A stretch of DNA of 60,565 nt from Elusimicrobiota bacterium (GTDB lineage Bacteria; Elusimicrobiota; Elusimicrobia; UBA1565; UBA9628). Positions 1 through 8,577 of the stretch are shown in pieces (position 1 is the first letter of the stretch; each line of letters starts with the position of its first letter). The position numbers were made by a program, and so were the translations under genes. A model generated the notes under the pieces. That model ran no database searches. It was not told the DNA's origin and saw nothing but the letters and a program-made list of their open reading frames with translations. The DNA lies in assembly GCA_026388095.1 (NCBI GenBank), contig JAPLKL010000030.1:1-60565 (forward strand), in the 5' to 3' direction.

Positions 1-206
1 GTCCGGACACAGTCCTTTCGGTAGCGGGCAACAGTCCATCCCCGAACTGGCCCAGACAGGCGCAGCCTGTCTGGGCCAGTCGCGCCGAAGGCGCCATCCT
101 TCGTGCAACCTATCGGATGGGTTCTGCCGCCCCGCTTCGCGGGTCGGTTGCGCCCGGCAGACGGCCGCCGGGCGCTCGCAGAACGGACTTTATCAGCAGC
201 CTGCTA
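1..206. repeat. Structured dispersed element, copy 1 (cut by window edge)
   Basis: This stretch is nearly identical to 51771-51966 apart from one hairpin. It contains a perfect 15-bp stem (arms 47-61 and 65-79, loop GCA), a GCGCC-GAA-GGCGC hairpin, a CCCGC-TTC-GCGGG hairpin, and a 9-bp GCGCCCGGC stem inside a GTTCTGC/GCAGAAC closing stem. Its right end contains GCTAGC and supplies the stop codon of the response regulator on the minus strand. The left terminal repeat lies outside the window. No coding function is seen. Confidence 0.75.
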
Positions 207-569
207 GCGCGCCGCGCCGAGAGCGTTCTTCAGCGCGAGCCGCAGGGCCTCGGCCTCCAGCGGCTTGGCGAGCACGTCGGCGGCGCCCAGGAGCCGCGCG
301 TCCGTGGCGAACTCGCAGTCGAAGTGGCCGGTCATGAGCAGCACCGGCGCCGGGCTGCGCCGCCGCACCTCGGCCAGGGCCTGCAGGCCGGTCATGCCGG
401 TGAGCACGTTGTCCAGGAGCACGGCGTCCACGCTCTCGCGCTCCAGAAGGGCCAGGGCCTCCTCGGCGCTGGTCGCGGTCCGCACCGCGTAGCCCCAGCC
501 CGAGAGCTGGCGGCCGAGCATCTCATTGACCATGGACTCGTCTTCGACGATGAGCACGGTGGCCGGCAT
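204..569 (-). CDS. Single-domain response regulator (CheY-like receiver)
   Basis: The 121-residue protein is a lone receiver domain. It has the acidic pair D10/E11, the phospho-acceptor Asp in the LLDN motif (D53), T80 and K102 in the AKPLE motif, all in the expected order. No output domain follows, so it probably acts by protein-protein contact downstream of a histidine kinase that is not in the window. Its TAG stop lies in the terminal repeat of the structured element. A TATAAT box sits about 9 nt upstream of the ATG, so the transcript may be nearly leaderless. The partner kinase and output are unknown. Confidence 0.88.
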   Translation of the reverse strand: MPATVLIVEDESMVNEMLGRQLSGWGYAVRTATSAEEALALLERESVDAVLLDNVLTGMTGLQALAEVRRRSPAPVLLMTGHFDCEFATDARLLGAADVLAKPLEAEALRLALKNALGAAR

Positions 570-577
570 GGCCAGCC

Positions 578-583
578 ATTATA
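578..583 (-). promoter_or_regulatory. -10 box for the response regulator
   Basis: A perfect TATAAT on the minus strand ends 8 nt before the ATG of the response regulator. A transcript starting at the usual distance would have a leader of only about 2 nt. No clear -35 box is seen. Confidence 0.5.
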
Positions 584-638
584 GACGATATCGGACCCGT
601 GCTGTAAGGCTGTCCCCAGTTTTATACAATCCTGCTCC

Positions 639-1127
639 GTGAACGCGATCCTGCCCCGGCGCCGGCTGAGCCTGGCCCTGGCCGCGGCTCTGACGCTGGC
701 CGCCGGCTGCTCCACCGGCCCGGCCCCGCAGCCTCGGCGCGCCTTGCCTCCCGTCCCGCCTCTGGCCAAGGCCGTGGTGCGCACGGCCAAGACCTACCTG
801 CCCGAGGAGGAGAAGGGCCGCCGGACGCCCAAGGACTGCTCGGACTTCGTGCACAAGGTGTTCCTGGAGAACGGCCTGGACCTGCCGCGCACGTCCCAGG
901 AGATGTCTCTGGTGGGAGACCGGGTGAAGTCCTCCAAGGACCTGCGCATGGGGGACCTGGTCTTCTTCTCGGGGGAGAAGGTCACGCGCATCGTCGGCCA
1001 CGTGGGCATCTACGTCAACAACGGCATCTTCATCCATCTGCCCAGCTCCGGGGTGGTGGTGATGGAGAGCCTCTACAGCGACTACTACCGGGCGCGCTAC
1101 CTGGCGGCGCGGCGGGTCATCCCCTGA
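639..1127 (+). CDS. NlpC/P60-family lipoprotein, probable peptidoglycan endopeptidase
   Basis: The GTG start gives a 162-residue protein with a basic N-terminus, a hydrophobic segment and a lipobox ending at C24 (LAAGC), so it is probably a lipoprotein. The NlpC/P60 catalytic triad is visible as Cys67 in DCSDF, His121 in GHVGIY and His133 in FIHLP. Family members cleave stem peptides of peptidoglycan. The gene overlaps the following permease start by one base (TGATG), indicating co-transcription. The substrate bond is not deducible. Confidence 0.85.
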   Translation: MNAILPRRRLSLALAAALTLAAGCSTGPAPQPRRALPPVPPLAKAVVRTAKTYLPEEEKGRRTPKDCSDFVHKVFLENGLDLPRTSQEMSLVGDRVKSSKDLRMGDLVFFSGEKVTRIVGHVGIYVNNGIFIHLPSSGVVVMESLYSDYYRARYLAARRVIP

Positions 1128-2458
1128 TGGTTTCCCAGGCGCGCAAGGCCAACCTCACCCAGCTCGCCTTCATGATCTACGGCGCGGCCTGCGCCGGCGC
1201 CTTCGGGCTCGAGGACATGGTCTCCGGCGCGGGCCCGGGGGCGGCCCTGATCACGCTGATCGCGATGCCGTTCCTCTTCAGCCTGCCCGTGGCCTGGGCG
1301 GTGGCGGAGCTCACCACCGCCTTCCCGGTCGAGGGGGGAAACTACCGCTGGTCGCGCATGGCCTTCGGCGATTTCTGGGGCTTCCAGGCGGGCTGGTGGT
1401 CCTGGATGAACGGGGTCGTGGTCAACAGCATGTTCGCCGTGCTCTTCGCCGACTACCTGCGCGCCTGGTGGCCGGCCATGGGCGGGCTCGAGCATTGGGC
1501 GGTGTGCCTGGCGCTGATCTGGAGCATGCACTACCTCAACTTGCGCGGCGTGCGGGCGGTGGGCAACTCCGCCATCGCTTTGAGCCTCATCCTGCTGACG
1601 CCCTTCGTCATCTTGACCGTCTTGGGCCTGGCGCACTGGAAATGCAACCCCTTCTCGCCCATGGTGCCCCCGGGCAAGAGCCTGGGCACGGGCTTCGGGA
1701 GCGCGGTGGTCCTGGGCATCTGGCTCTATTCCGGCTTCGACAAGCTCTCGGCCGCGGCCGAGGAGGTGGCCGAGCCCCAGCGCAGCTTCCCCCGCGCTCT
1801 GCTCATCGCCGCCGTCCTAACCATGGCGAGCTATCTCGTCCCGACTTTGGCGGCCCTGGCGGCCAACGGGGACTGGAAGCTGTGGTCCGGAGCGTACTTC
1901 CCGGAGGCCGCGGCCAAGCTCGGCGGCCCGGGGCTCAAGGGCCTCATGGTGTTCGGCGCCCTGTGCAGCAACGCCCTGCTGCTCAACGTCACCATGCTCT
2001 CCGCCTCCCGCATGCCCCTGGCCATGGCCCAGGACGGCTTCCTGCCCGAGGCCGTGGCGCGGCCCCACCCGCGCTACGGCACGCCCGCCCTCTCCTTGGT
2101 CGCGGGCAGCCTGGTCTACAGCCTCTTCGCCTTGCTCAATTTCACCCAGCTCGCCGTGGTCTACGCCTGGTTCCAGATGGCGAGCTACATCCTGCTCTAC
2201 GCCAACGCCTGGGCCCTGCGGCGCCAGCGGCCGGACGCGGCCAGGCCCTTCAAGATCCCGGGCGGCCGCTGGGGCTTGTTCACCTCTTTGGGGCTCACCT
2301 GCGGCCTGGCGGCCCTGGCCATCGCGGGCTCGGTGTTCAAGGACGGGAGCTTCGTGCCGGGCCAGGCGGCCGTGGGCCTGCTGGCCATGGCTTCCGGACC
2401 GCTGGCCTTCCGCGTCCTGCGGCGCGGACGGGCCGCTCTTACGGCTGCGTCTGTTTGA
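1127..2458 (+). CDS. APC-superfamily amino acid permease
   Basis: The 443-residue polytopic inner-membrane protein has about twelve hydrophobic segments. The first helix region (MIYGAACAGAFGLEDMV) and the later EEVAEPQRSFPRAL motif are typical of APC-family transporters, where the acidic loop after TM6 is conserved. It is most like the AGT/YfnA-type branch, which takes up amino acids or exchanges amines. It is translationally coupled to the preceding NlpC/P60 gene, and its 3' end overlaps the convergent gene by about 20 bp. The substrate cannot be told. Confidence 0.88.
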   Translation: MVSQARKANLTQLAFMIYGAACAGAFGLEDMVSGAGPGAALITLIAMPFLFSLPVAWAVAELTTAFPVEGGNYRWSRMAFGDFWGFQAGWWSWMNGVVVNSMFAVLFADYLRAWWPAMGGLEHWAVCLALIWSMHYLNLRGVRAVGNSAIALSLILLTPFVILTVLGLAHWKCNPFSPMVPPGKSLGTGFGSAVVLGIWLYSGFDKLSAAAEEVAEPQRSFPRALLIAAVLTMASYLVPTLAALAANGDWKLWSGAYFPEAAAKLGGPGLKGLMVFGALCSNALLLNVTMLSASRMPLAMAQDGFLPEAVARPHPRYGTPALSLVAGSLVYSLFALLNFTQLAVVYAWFQMASYILLYANAWALRRQRPDAARPFKIPGGRWGLFTSLGLTCGLAALAIAGSVFKDGSFVPGQAAVGLLAMASGPLAFRVLRRGRAALTAASV

Positions 2459-3071
2459 CCAAGGCCTGGGCGTCGGAGAGGACCCGGCGGGCCTGGAAGG
2501 AGAAGTCGCGGCAGTCCCGGGAGACGTCCGAAGCGGTCCACTGCGAGTCGTAGCCGATGACCTCGGGCGTGCCGGTCTGGATCGTCCCCTGCAGCCGCCC
2601 GGCCGCGTCTTCCATGCCGGGCCAGGCCGTGCTCAGGATGCTGCGGGCGTCGCGCTCCATGTCCCGGACCACGGCGTTGAGCTCCTGGGACGGTCCCGCC
2701 GAGGCGAGCAGGTCCTTGATGTCCGCGGCGCTGCGCCGGATGTCGGCCAGGCGCCGGTCCGAGTCGTCCTTGAGGCGGCGCAGGTCGAATTGGAAGAGGG
2801 AGTCGGCCGCGTGCATCTGGATGATCCGGCGCGCGCGCTCCTCCAGTTGGGCCATGTCGTCCTTCACCCAGACGATGCCGTTCTCCAGGCGGCTCAGCCG
2901 GTCCGCGGCGGCCTTGAACTTGGCGGCCTGGTCAGGCAATAGTCCTGCGAGCTCCTGGACCGGCAAGGAGAATGCGGAAGCCTTCAGGTCCTCCAGGCTG
3001 GAGCCGTCCGCGGCCCGGGACGAAGACGGGGCGAGCGCGAGCAAAGCGCCTAGGATCAGCGGCGTTCTCAT
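2439..3071 (-). CDS. Hypothetical secreted helical protein
   Basis: The 210-residue product begins with a short signal peptide (MRTPLILGALLALAPSSSRA) and is otherwise predicted to be helical, with heptad-like stretches such as QLEERARRIIQM and FDLRRLKDDSDRRLADIRR. It probably sits in the periplasm. I recognise no family. It lies 22 bp downstream of another secreted-protein gene on the same strand (3094-3789), so the two probably form an operon. It is convergent with the permease and overlaps its 3' end. Confidence 0.7.
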   Translation of the reverse strand: MRTPLILGALLALAPSSSRAADGSSLEDLKASAFSLPVQELAGLLPDQAAKFKAAADRLSRLENGIVWVKDDMAQLEERARRIIQMHAADSLFQFDLRRLKDDSDRRLADIRRSAADIKDLLASAGPSQELNAVVRDMERDARSILSTAWPGMEDAAGRLQGTIQTGTPEVIGYDSQWTASDVSRDCRDFSFQARRVLSDAQALVKQTQP

Positions 3072-3093
3072 GGGCGGCCTCCGGGTCAGCGGT

Positions 3094-3789
3094 TCAGAAC
3101 GGGATCAGGACCTGCGGGCAGGCGATGGTCGGATAGCCGTTGGGGTCCTGCGGGGTCACGGGCCGGTGGATCTCGCGGCCGTCCGGGCAGGAGTACACGC
3201 ACTGGTCCTTGACGATGTCGCGCAGGGTGCAGACGGTCAGGCTCGCGGCTTGGAACGCCGCTTTGGAGGCGGCGGGCAGAGGCTTGACCAAGAGCACGTC
3301 CTCGTAGATCTCAGGCAGCTTGTACTCCCAGGCGTGGGTGCGGTCCAGGGCCTCGATGCTCAAGGTCGGGCGGCGCATCATGTCGTCGCGCAGCCGGAAG
3401 GTCTGCTTGCCCCAGGCTTCGGGGATGGGCGCGGCCAGCACGAGCTTGAAGCGGCGCACATCGCGGAACATGACCTCTTGGCGGCAGATGGGGCCGGTGT
3501 AGGGCGGGAAGGGGTTCTCGCAGACGTCCTTGTAGGTGGTGCTCTGCATGTCGAGGTACGCGGATTCCTTCTGCCCGGGCGCCAGCGTGACCTCCTTGGT
3601 GTCCGCGACCGTCCAGATGTTGCCGATGCTGGCCATGGCCACGGCGGAGGGCATGTCCTGGGTGACCTGCCGCGCCTGGGAGAGGACGGCGGTGACGTCG
3701 ATGGTCTGGTCGAAGTCCACGGCTCCGGCGGCCAGGGGCGCGGCCAGGGCCAGGGCTGCGGCTGCGGCGAATAGCTTGCTGGTGTTCAT
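3094..3789 (-). CDS. Hypothetical secreted cysteine-containing protein
   Basis: The 231-residue protein has a clear signal peptide (MNTSKLFAAAAALALAAPLAAGA). The mature part contains several Cys residues that could form disulphides (DVCENPF, PICRQE, TVCTLRD, QCVYSCPDG, IACPQV). I do not recognise the family. A TATAAT box lies about 30 nt upstream of the ATG on the minus strand (3819-3824), and a GAGGAGA ribosome-binding site precedes the start. It is the first gene of a two-gene unit with 2439-3071. Confidence 0.7.
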   Translation of the reverse strand: MNTSKLFAAAAALALAAPLAAGAVDFDQTIDVTAVLSQARQVTQDMPSAVAMASIGNIWTVADTKEVTLAPGQKESAYLDMQSTTYKDVCENPFPPYTGPICRQEVMFRDVRRFKLVLAAPIPEAWGKQTFRLRDDMMRRPTLSIEALDRTHAWEYKLPEIYEDVLLVKPLPAASKAAFQAASLTVCTLRDIVKDQCVYSCPDGREIHRPVTPQDPNGYPTIACPQVLIPF

Positions 3790-3885
3790 CTCATCTCCTC
3801 GGATCCTGGAATCGATAGATTATACTCCAATTCCGACGTAAACGGATTAGTGCTATCATCATGAGGCGCAATCCAGGAGCCAAAC

Positions 3886-6006
3886 ATGATCCCACTCGCC
3901 GGCCTCGTCTGCCTGTTGAGCCTCGGCGCCAGCGCCGAGCCGATCGCCACCCCGAAGCGCCCCGTCACGGACGAATATCACGGCATCAAGGTCACCGAGG
4001 ACTACCAATGGCTCGAAAAGGCCGACGACCCGGAGGTGATCAAATGGAGCGAGGCTCAGAACCAACTCACCCGCTCCCATCTCGACGCCCTGCCCTCCCG
4101 CGCGGCGCTGCTGAAGAAGATCCAAGACTATTACCGGAAGGTCTCCCCATCCTATTCCGCCCTGGCCTATCGGAAAGGCCGCTATTTCGCTTTGAAGCTC
4201 CAGCCCCCCAAGGACCAGAACATGCTGGTGACGCTCAAGTCCCCGGATGCGCCGGCCTCGGAGCGGGTCATCCTGGACCCTAACGCCAAGAAGTCGGGCG
4301 GGCTGCTCTCCATAGACTGGTACGCGCCTTCTCTCGACGGCCGCCTCGTCGCGGTCGCGCTGTCGGAGAAGGGCAGCGAGGACGCGACGCTCTATTTCTA
4401 CGACGCGGCCACCGGCAAGCCGCTGGCCGACCGCGTGCCGCGCGTCAACTTCCCCACGGCCGGGGGCAGCGCGGCCTGGCTGCCCGACGGCTCAGGGGTC
4501 TACTACACCCGCTACCCGCAGGGCGCCGAGAGGCCCAAGGAGGACCGGGACTTCTACCAGCAGGTCTGGCTCCACAGGCTGGGCACGCCCGCCAGCGCCG
4601 ACACCTACCTCCTGGGCCGGGAACTGCCCCGCATCGCGGAGATCCAACTTGAGACCCGGGGGGACGGCCGATATCTCCTGGCCACGGTCGCCAACGGCGA
4701 CGGCGGCGAGTTCGCCCTCTACCTCATGGACCCGGACCGGAAGTGGCGCCAGCTCAGTCGATTCGAGGACAAGGTGGTCAGCGGCGCGCTGGGCTTGGAC
4801 GGCGCGGTCTACCTGCTCTCGCACCAGAACGCTCCCCGCGGCAAGGTCCTGCGCCTGCCGCTCTCCGACCCGCGCCTGGACGCGGCCCAGGTCATCGTCC
4901 CCCAAAGCGAGTCCGTGATCGTGCCCGAGAACGGGATCATCCCCACCGAGCACCGCCTCTATGTGACCTATCTGGCCGGAGGGCCGAACCAAGCCGCGAT
5001 CTTCGACCTCGCGGGCAAGCCTCTGGGGCAGGTCCCTCTGCCCCCGGTGGCCGCGCTCCAGGAGAACGCCCCGCTCGACCAGGATTCCGTGCTGGTGCGC
5101 ATCCAGACCTATCTCGAGCCCTCCGCCTGGTACCGCTTCACGCAACGGCGGGGCTTGGCCAAGACCTCCTTGTTCGTGAAGTCTCCGGTTGATTTCCGGG
5201 ACGCGGAGGTGGCGCGCGAGTTCGCGGTGTCCAAGGACGGGACCAAGGTCCCGCTCAACATCATCCGGCGCCAGGGCGCCCCGCGAGACGGCGCGCGTCC
5301 GACCTTGCTCTACGGCTACGGCGGCTACGACATCAGCCTGACGCCCAAGTTCCTGGGCATCACGGGGCGGCTCTGGCTCGACCAGGACGGGGTCTACGTG
5401 GTGGCCAACATCCGGGGCGGCGGGGAATACGGGGAGGAGTGGCACAGGGCCGGCAACCTGACCCGGAAGCAGAACGTGTTCGACGACTTCATCGCCGGCG
5501 CGGAATACCTGATCGCGCAGAGATACACCGCCCCCGGGCATCTGGCCATCGAAGGCGGCAGCAACGGCGGCCTGCTCATGGGCGCGGCGCTGACCCAGCG
5601 GCCGGAGCTGTTCCGGGCCGTGGTCTCCCACGTGGGCATCTACGACATGCTGCGCGTGGAGCTGAGCCCCAACGGCGTCTTCAACACCACCGAGTTCGGC
5701 ACGGTCAAGGATCCCGACCAGTTCCGGGCGCTCTACGCCTACTCCCCGTACCATCATGTGCTGGACCAGACCGCGTATCCGGCGGTGCTCTTCATGACCG
5801 GGGCCAACGACGGCCGGGTGGACCCGGCCAACTCGCGCAAGATGGCCGCCCGCCTGCAGGCCGCCACCTCCTCGGGACGGCCGGTCCTGCTGCGCACCAG
5901 CTCGAACTCCGGCCACGGCATGGGCACGGCCTTGAGCGAGAACATGGAGCAGTACGCCGACGGCCTGGCCTTCCTGTTCGACGAGCTCGGGGTCGAGCCC
6001 AAGTAG
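3886..6006 (+). CDS. Prolyl oligopeptidase family (S9A) serine peptidase
   Basis: The 706-residue protein has a short signal-like N-terminus (MIPLAGLVCLLSLGASA), then the typical N-terminal motif RPVTDEYHGIKVTEDYQWLE, a beta-propeller region, and a C-terminal alpha/beta-hydrolase domain. The catalytic triad is Ser559 in GGSNGG, Asp642 in NDGRVDP and His677 in SGHGMG. The family cleaves short proline-containing peptides after Pro. Length fits S9A. The start has a CAGGAG site upstream. It probably works in the periplasm; two strong hairpins follow the stop. Confidence 0.93.
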   Translation: MIPLAGLVCLLSLGASAEPIATPKRPVTDEYHGIKVTEDYQWLEKADDPEVIKWSEAQNQLTRSHLDALPSRAALLKKIQDYYRKVSPSYSALAYRKGRYFALKLQPPKDQNMLVTLKSPDAPASERVILDPNAKKSGGLLSIDWYAPSLDGRLVAVALSEKGSEDATLYFYDAATGKPLADRVPRVNFPTAGGSAAWLPDGSGVYYTRYPQGAERPKEDRDFYQQVWLHRLGTPASADTYLLGRELPRIAEIQLETRGDGRYLLATVANGDGGEFALYLMDPDRKWRQLSRFEDKVVSGALGLDGAVYLLSHQNAPRGKVLRLPLSDPRLDAAQVIVPQSESVIVPENGIIPTEHRLYVTYLAGGPNQAAIFDLAGKPLGQVPLPPVAALQENAPLDQDSVLVRIQTYLEPSAWYRFTQRRGLAKTSLFVKSPVDFRDAEVAREFAVSKDGTKVPLNIIRRQGAPRDGARPTLLYGYGGYDISLTPKFLGITGRLWLDQDGVYVVANIRGGGEYGEEWHRAGNLTRKQNVFDDFIAGAEYLIAQRYTAPGHLAIEGGSNGGLLMGAALTQRPELFRAVVSHVGIYDMLRVELSPNGVFNTTEFGTVKDPDQFRALYAYSPYHHVLDQTAYPAVLFMTGANDGRVDPANSRKMAARLQAATSSGRPVLLRTSSNSGHGMGTALSENMEQYADGLAFLFDELGVEPK

Positions 6007-6032
6007 GGCCGCCCCCTCGCCGTTGCCCGAGA

Positions 6033-6077
6033 TTCCGGCGCGAAGCGCCGGAACCCGCGCCGGCCGCAGGCCGGCGC
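6033..6077. repeat. Two adjacent perfect hairpins with GNA triloops
   Basis: The first hairpin has arms TTCCGGCGC/GCGCCGGAA (6033-6041 and 6045-6053) around GAA. The second has arms GCGCCGGCC/GGCCGGCGC (6057-6065 and 6069-6077) around GCA. They lie between the prolyl oligopeptidase stop and the next gene. No T-run follows, so they are not a standard terminator; they may stabilise mRNA 3' ends or be REP-like palindromes. The same GNA-loop style occurs in the dispersed element at 1-206 and 51724-51970. Confidence 0.7.
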
Positions 6078-6156
6078 CATGCCGCATTGCCTTTACGCCA
6101 TTTTTATCATCCTGCCATGAAAACGACAATCCCTCCGGCTATCCTCATCGAAGGAT

Positions 6157-6915
6157 ATGGAGCGCAAAGGGATATTGGTGCCGATGACGCTGGCCGTGGG
6201 AGCCGCGGTCTTCTATCTGCTGGTCCTCACCAGCAAGGAGCGGGCCCTGAGCGGGGCCTATGAGATTGGCCAGGTGCTCGTCTCCCGGGTGGACATACCG
6301 GAGCGCACCGTCATCAAGGAGGATATGGTCGAGCCGGTGCAGATGCCACGCAAGTACATGGACCAGGACGCTTTCGAGGTCCGCACCCCCGCCGACATCA
6401 GGCTCATCGCCAACCTGGTGAGCCGCATCCGCATCCCCAAAGGCAATCAGATACCGCAATCGGCGCTCATGTCGCTGTCGCCGGAGGCCGGCCTGGGGGT
6501 GAGGATCCCGCCGGGCTACCGCGCCGCGACTTTGGGCATCGAGCCGGAGCTCAAGGCCCTGATCAAGCCCGGCGACCGGGTGGACGTGCTGGTGACCTTC
6601 GAGGCGCTCCTGGTGAACAACCGGAGGGAGAAGATGACGGCCACGATACTCCAGAACGTGCTGGTCATGGCGGTGGGCACGAACCTGGGGCAGGGCCTTG
6701 ACGCCAAGGACGCCAAGACGCTGGCCGAGAAGGAAGACCGCACCGCGGCCTTCGCCGAGAAGGCCATGATCGCGCTGGCCTTGAACCCCAACGAGCTGCA
6801 GTACCTGGAGCTGGCCAAGGAGCAGGGCAAGACCAGTGTGGGGATGCGGGGATTGGGCGACAACCTCATGCATCCGATGAAGGTCGCGCTGTTCAGCGAA
6901 CTGCTGAAGAACTAG
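6157..6915 (+). CDS. CpaB/RcpC-type Flp pilus assembly protein (SAF domain)
   Basis: The 252-residue protein has one N-terminal membrane segment (about residues 7-24), then an SAF domain (residues about 35-100, VLVSRVDIPERTVIKEDMV) and the RcpC/CpaB core with the motif IKPGDRVDVLVTF. CpaB proteins act in the periplasm in tight-adherence (Flp) pilus assembly. No other pilus genes are in the window, so it may work in another envelope complex or with distant genes. A GAAGGA site precedes the ATG. It converges with the next gene. Confidence 0.82.
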   Translation: MERKGILVPMTLAVGAAVFYLLVLTSKERALSGAYEIGQVLVSRVDIPERTVIKEDMVEPVQMPRKYMDQDAFEVRTPADIRLIANLVSRIRIPKGNQIPQSALMSLSPEAGLGVRIPPGYRAATLGIEPELKALIKPGDRVDVLVTFEALLVNNRREKMTATILQNVLVMAVGTNLGQGLDAKDAKTLAEKEDRTAAFAEKAMIALALNPNELQYLELAKEQGKTSVGMRGLGDNLMHPMKVALFSELLKN

Positions 6916-6918
6916 CGG

Positions 6919-8577
6919 TCAATGCTTGAGGCAGGTCCCGCCGGGGTCGATGCAATGGTCATAGCCCGGCGGGGAAGGGGTCGGACGCGGGGCGCGGTCG
7001 GGTTCGGGCTGTGGCTCGGACTGCGGCCGCGGTTCGGGCGAGGGAGTTCGCGCGTATTTTCGCCTGAGCGTTCCAGCCTCATCCTGCAGCCATTGATAGT
7101 CGAATCGGGTCGAATTGGCGTTGAACCTTAGCAGTTTATATAACAATTCGTCGGCGCAGTCATGGATTTCTATACTGTCATAGCCCTGGCCATTCGGGAA
7201 TTCGTTCAGCAATGTTTTCATCTCTTGCGGGTTGAGCGCTTCAGGGTTGTCGCAGGCCATGCGGGCCAGCCTCCCAAGGTTGACGAACACATTGGTGTGA
7301 GCCTCAGGGGGGCGGGTAGGCGCTGGCAGGGGCTTTGACGGCTGCAGCTTGCTGGCTTGAGCCTGGATGACGCCGATTTTCGGGCGGGATCTGGAGGCCT
7401 TGAGCGAGGCAAAGATCCTTTCCGTGCAATCCCAACGATAAGGGTCCACATGCACGCTTGGACCCGGGAAATCCCCGATGGGCGACGAGGAATCCCAGTC
7501 GAATGAATCCAGGTCCTCATCGGTGAGGCCGTCCGGGTCGAGGCAAACCTTCGTGGCTATCGCTGCCAATTCCGTGGCGAGATCCCGAACCTGTTGTTCT
7601 TGAGATGCTTTGAGTCCTTCGGCTTCGCGCTGGATCTGATCCTCGAGTTTGTCCGCGCCTTCCTGGATAGCGGCGAGTTCCTCGTCCGTGTTGGGCAGAT
7701 TGTAGGCTGGCACGGCATCACCAAAGCCCCCCGTTATCTTTTTGAGCCACTCAAAGCGTTGCGCCTCCCGGTATTTGCCTAATAGAGCGCTTCTCTGGTT
7801 CTTGTACGAATCCATTTCCTGAATAGTCAATCCCAATGGATTCTGTTGGCTGGCGATCTCGCCCAAGTCGTCCAGATAAGCATCGACCTCTGCTTTGTTG
7901 AATGTCAGCTTGTCGCCTTTGCCGGGCGTTAGGTATTGGATGAAGTGCCTTCTTTCGTGAATCAGAAGCAAGGCAAGGTCCAAAGGGCTCATGGAATTCC
8001 CCTTTGGGTCGGGCTCAAAGGACTTGGTCAGGATCTTGGTGACGCCATCCAAATATGTGACCCCGCTCGGTTCCTTGCCTGTGACTTTGTCTACTGCCTT
8101 TGGGGTGGTAACGACCGAACCTTCGGGTGTCAGCGCCGACCGCGGTGCATTGTCGCCGGCAACGACGACCCAGGTCGCTGTCTTGCCGGCATAGTCGGGA
8201 ACGACGATGGCGCCCCGGAGCATCATCAGTCTGCCCGCTTTGTCCGTTGGCACGATACCGTAGGCGGCCAATGTCAGGTGTATCGCCTTGTCGCGCGCAA
8301 CGTCTCTCTCTTGGGTCAAGGCCTGGACGCGCTGTTTGAGATACTCGACAGTTGTTCTGTTCGGATCGATGAAGTTCGATTCTTTCTCCAAGTCTTCAAT
8401 CGTCTTGGCAAGGCTAATGTCCTGCCCTTGATTGTCAGTAAGCCCTCTTTCAATCAGATTCGCCCGATCCAGCTCAGCCTGAATCGCCTTGACTGCATCA
8501 GCAGCCGCAGGATGTAGAGCCCAGACATTAATAGACGGCAGAAGAACCAATGCAAGTAAGAGCGCAGCACATTTCAA
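6919..8577 (-). CDS. Secreted protein with HEXXH zincin-like motif, function unknown
   Basis: The 552-residue product starts at a TTG that overlaps the upstream TGA (TTGA), with GAGGTG as the ribosome-binding site. It has a signal peptide (residues 1-20), a coiled-coil region (about 30-100), and HERRH at residues 207-211 followed by Glu230 about 19 residues later, as in gluzincin-type metallopeptidases. The C-terminus is rich in Pro, Ser and Arg and low in complexity. Its base composition is visibly more AT-rich than the flanking genes. Metallopeptidase activity is an inference from one motif. Confidence 0.65.
   Translation of the reverse strand: MKCAALLLALVLLPSINVWALHPAAADAVKAIQAELDRANLIERGLTDNQGQDISLAKTIEDLEKESNFIDPNRTTVEYLKQRVQALTQERDVARDKAIHLTLAAYGIVPTDKAGRLMMLRGAIVVPDYAGKTATWVVVAGDNAPRSALTPEGSVVTTPKAVDKVTGKEPSGVTYLDGVTKILTKSFEPDPKGNSMSPLDLALLLIHERRHFIQYLTPGKGDKLTFNKAEVDAYLDDLGEIASQQNPLGLTIQEMDSYKNQRSALLGKYREAQRFEWLKKITGGFGDAVPAYNLPNTDEELAAIQEGADKLEDQIQREAEGLKASQEQQVRDLATELAAIATKVCLDPDGLTDEDLDSFDWDSSSPIGDFPGPSVHVDPYRWDCTERIFASLKASRSRPKIGVIQAQASKLQPSKPLPAPTRPPEAHTNVFVNLGRLARMACDNPEALNPQEMKTLLNEFPNGQGYDSIEIHDCADELLYKLLRFNANSTRFDYQWLQDEAGTLRRKYARTPSPEPRPQSEPQPEPDRAPRPTPSPPGYDHCIDPGGTCLKH

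Noticed and set aside
1-206. IscB-type HEARO RNA, group I or group II intron as identity of the dispersed element
   Set aside because: The element is only about 247 bp, has no ORF, and lacks motifs I would recognise as intron catalytic cores; a HEARO match cannot be shown by eye.
6033-6077. An intrinsic terminator after the prolyl oligopeptidase
   Set aside because: The hairpins are strong but no T-run follows either of them on either strand.
4492-6129. A 545-codon open frame antisense to the prolyl oligopeptidase
   Set aside because: It is the shadow of a GC-rich gene: low-complexity composition rich in Gly, Arg, Val and Ala, no motif, while the plus-strand protein has a complete catalytic triad.
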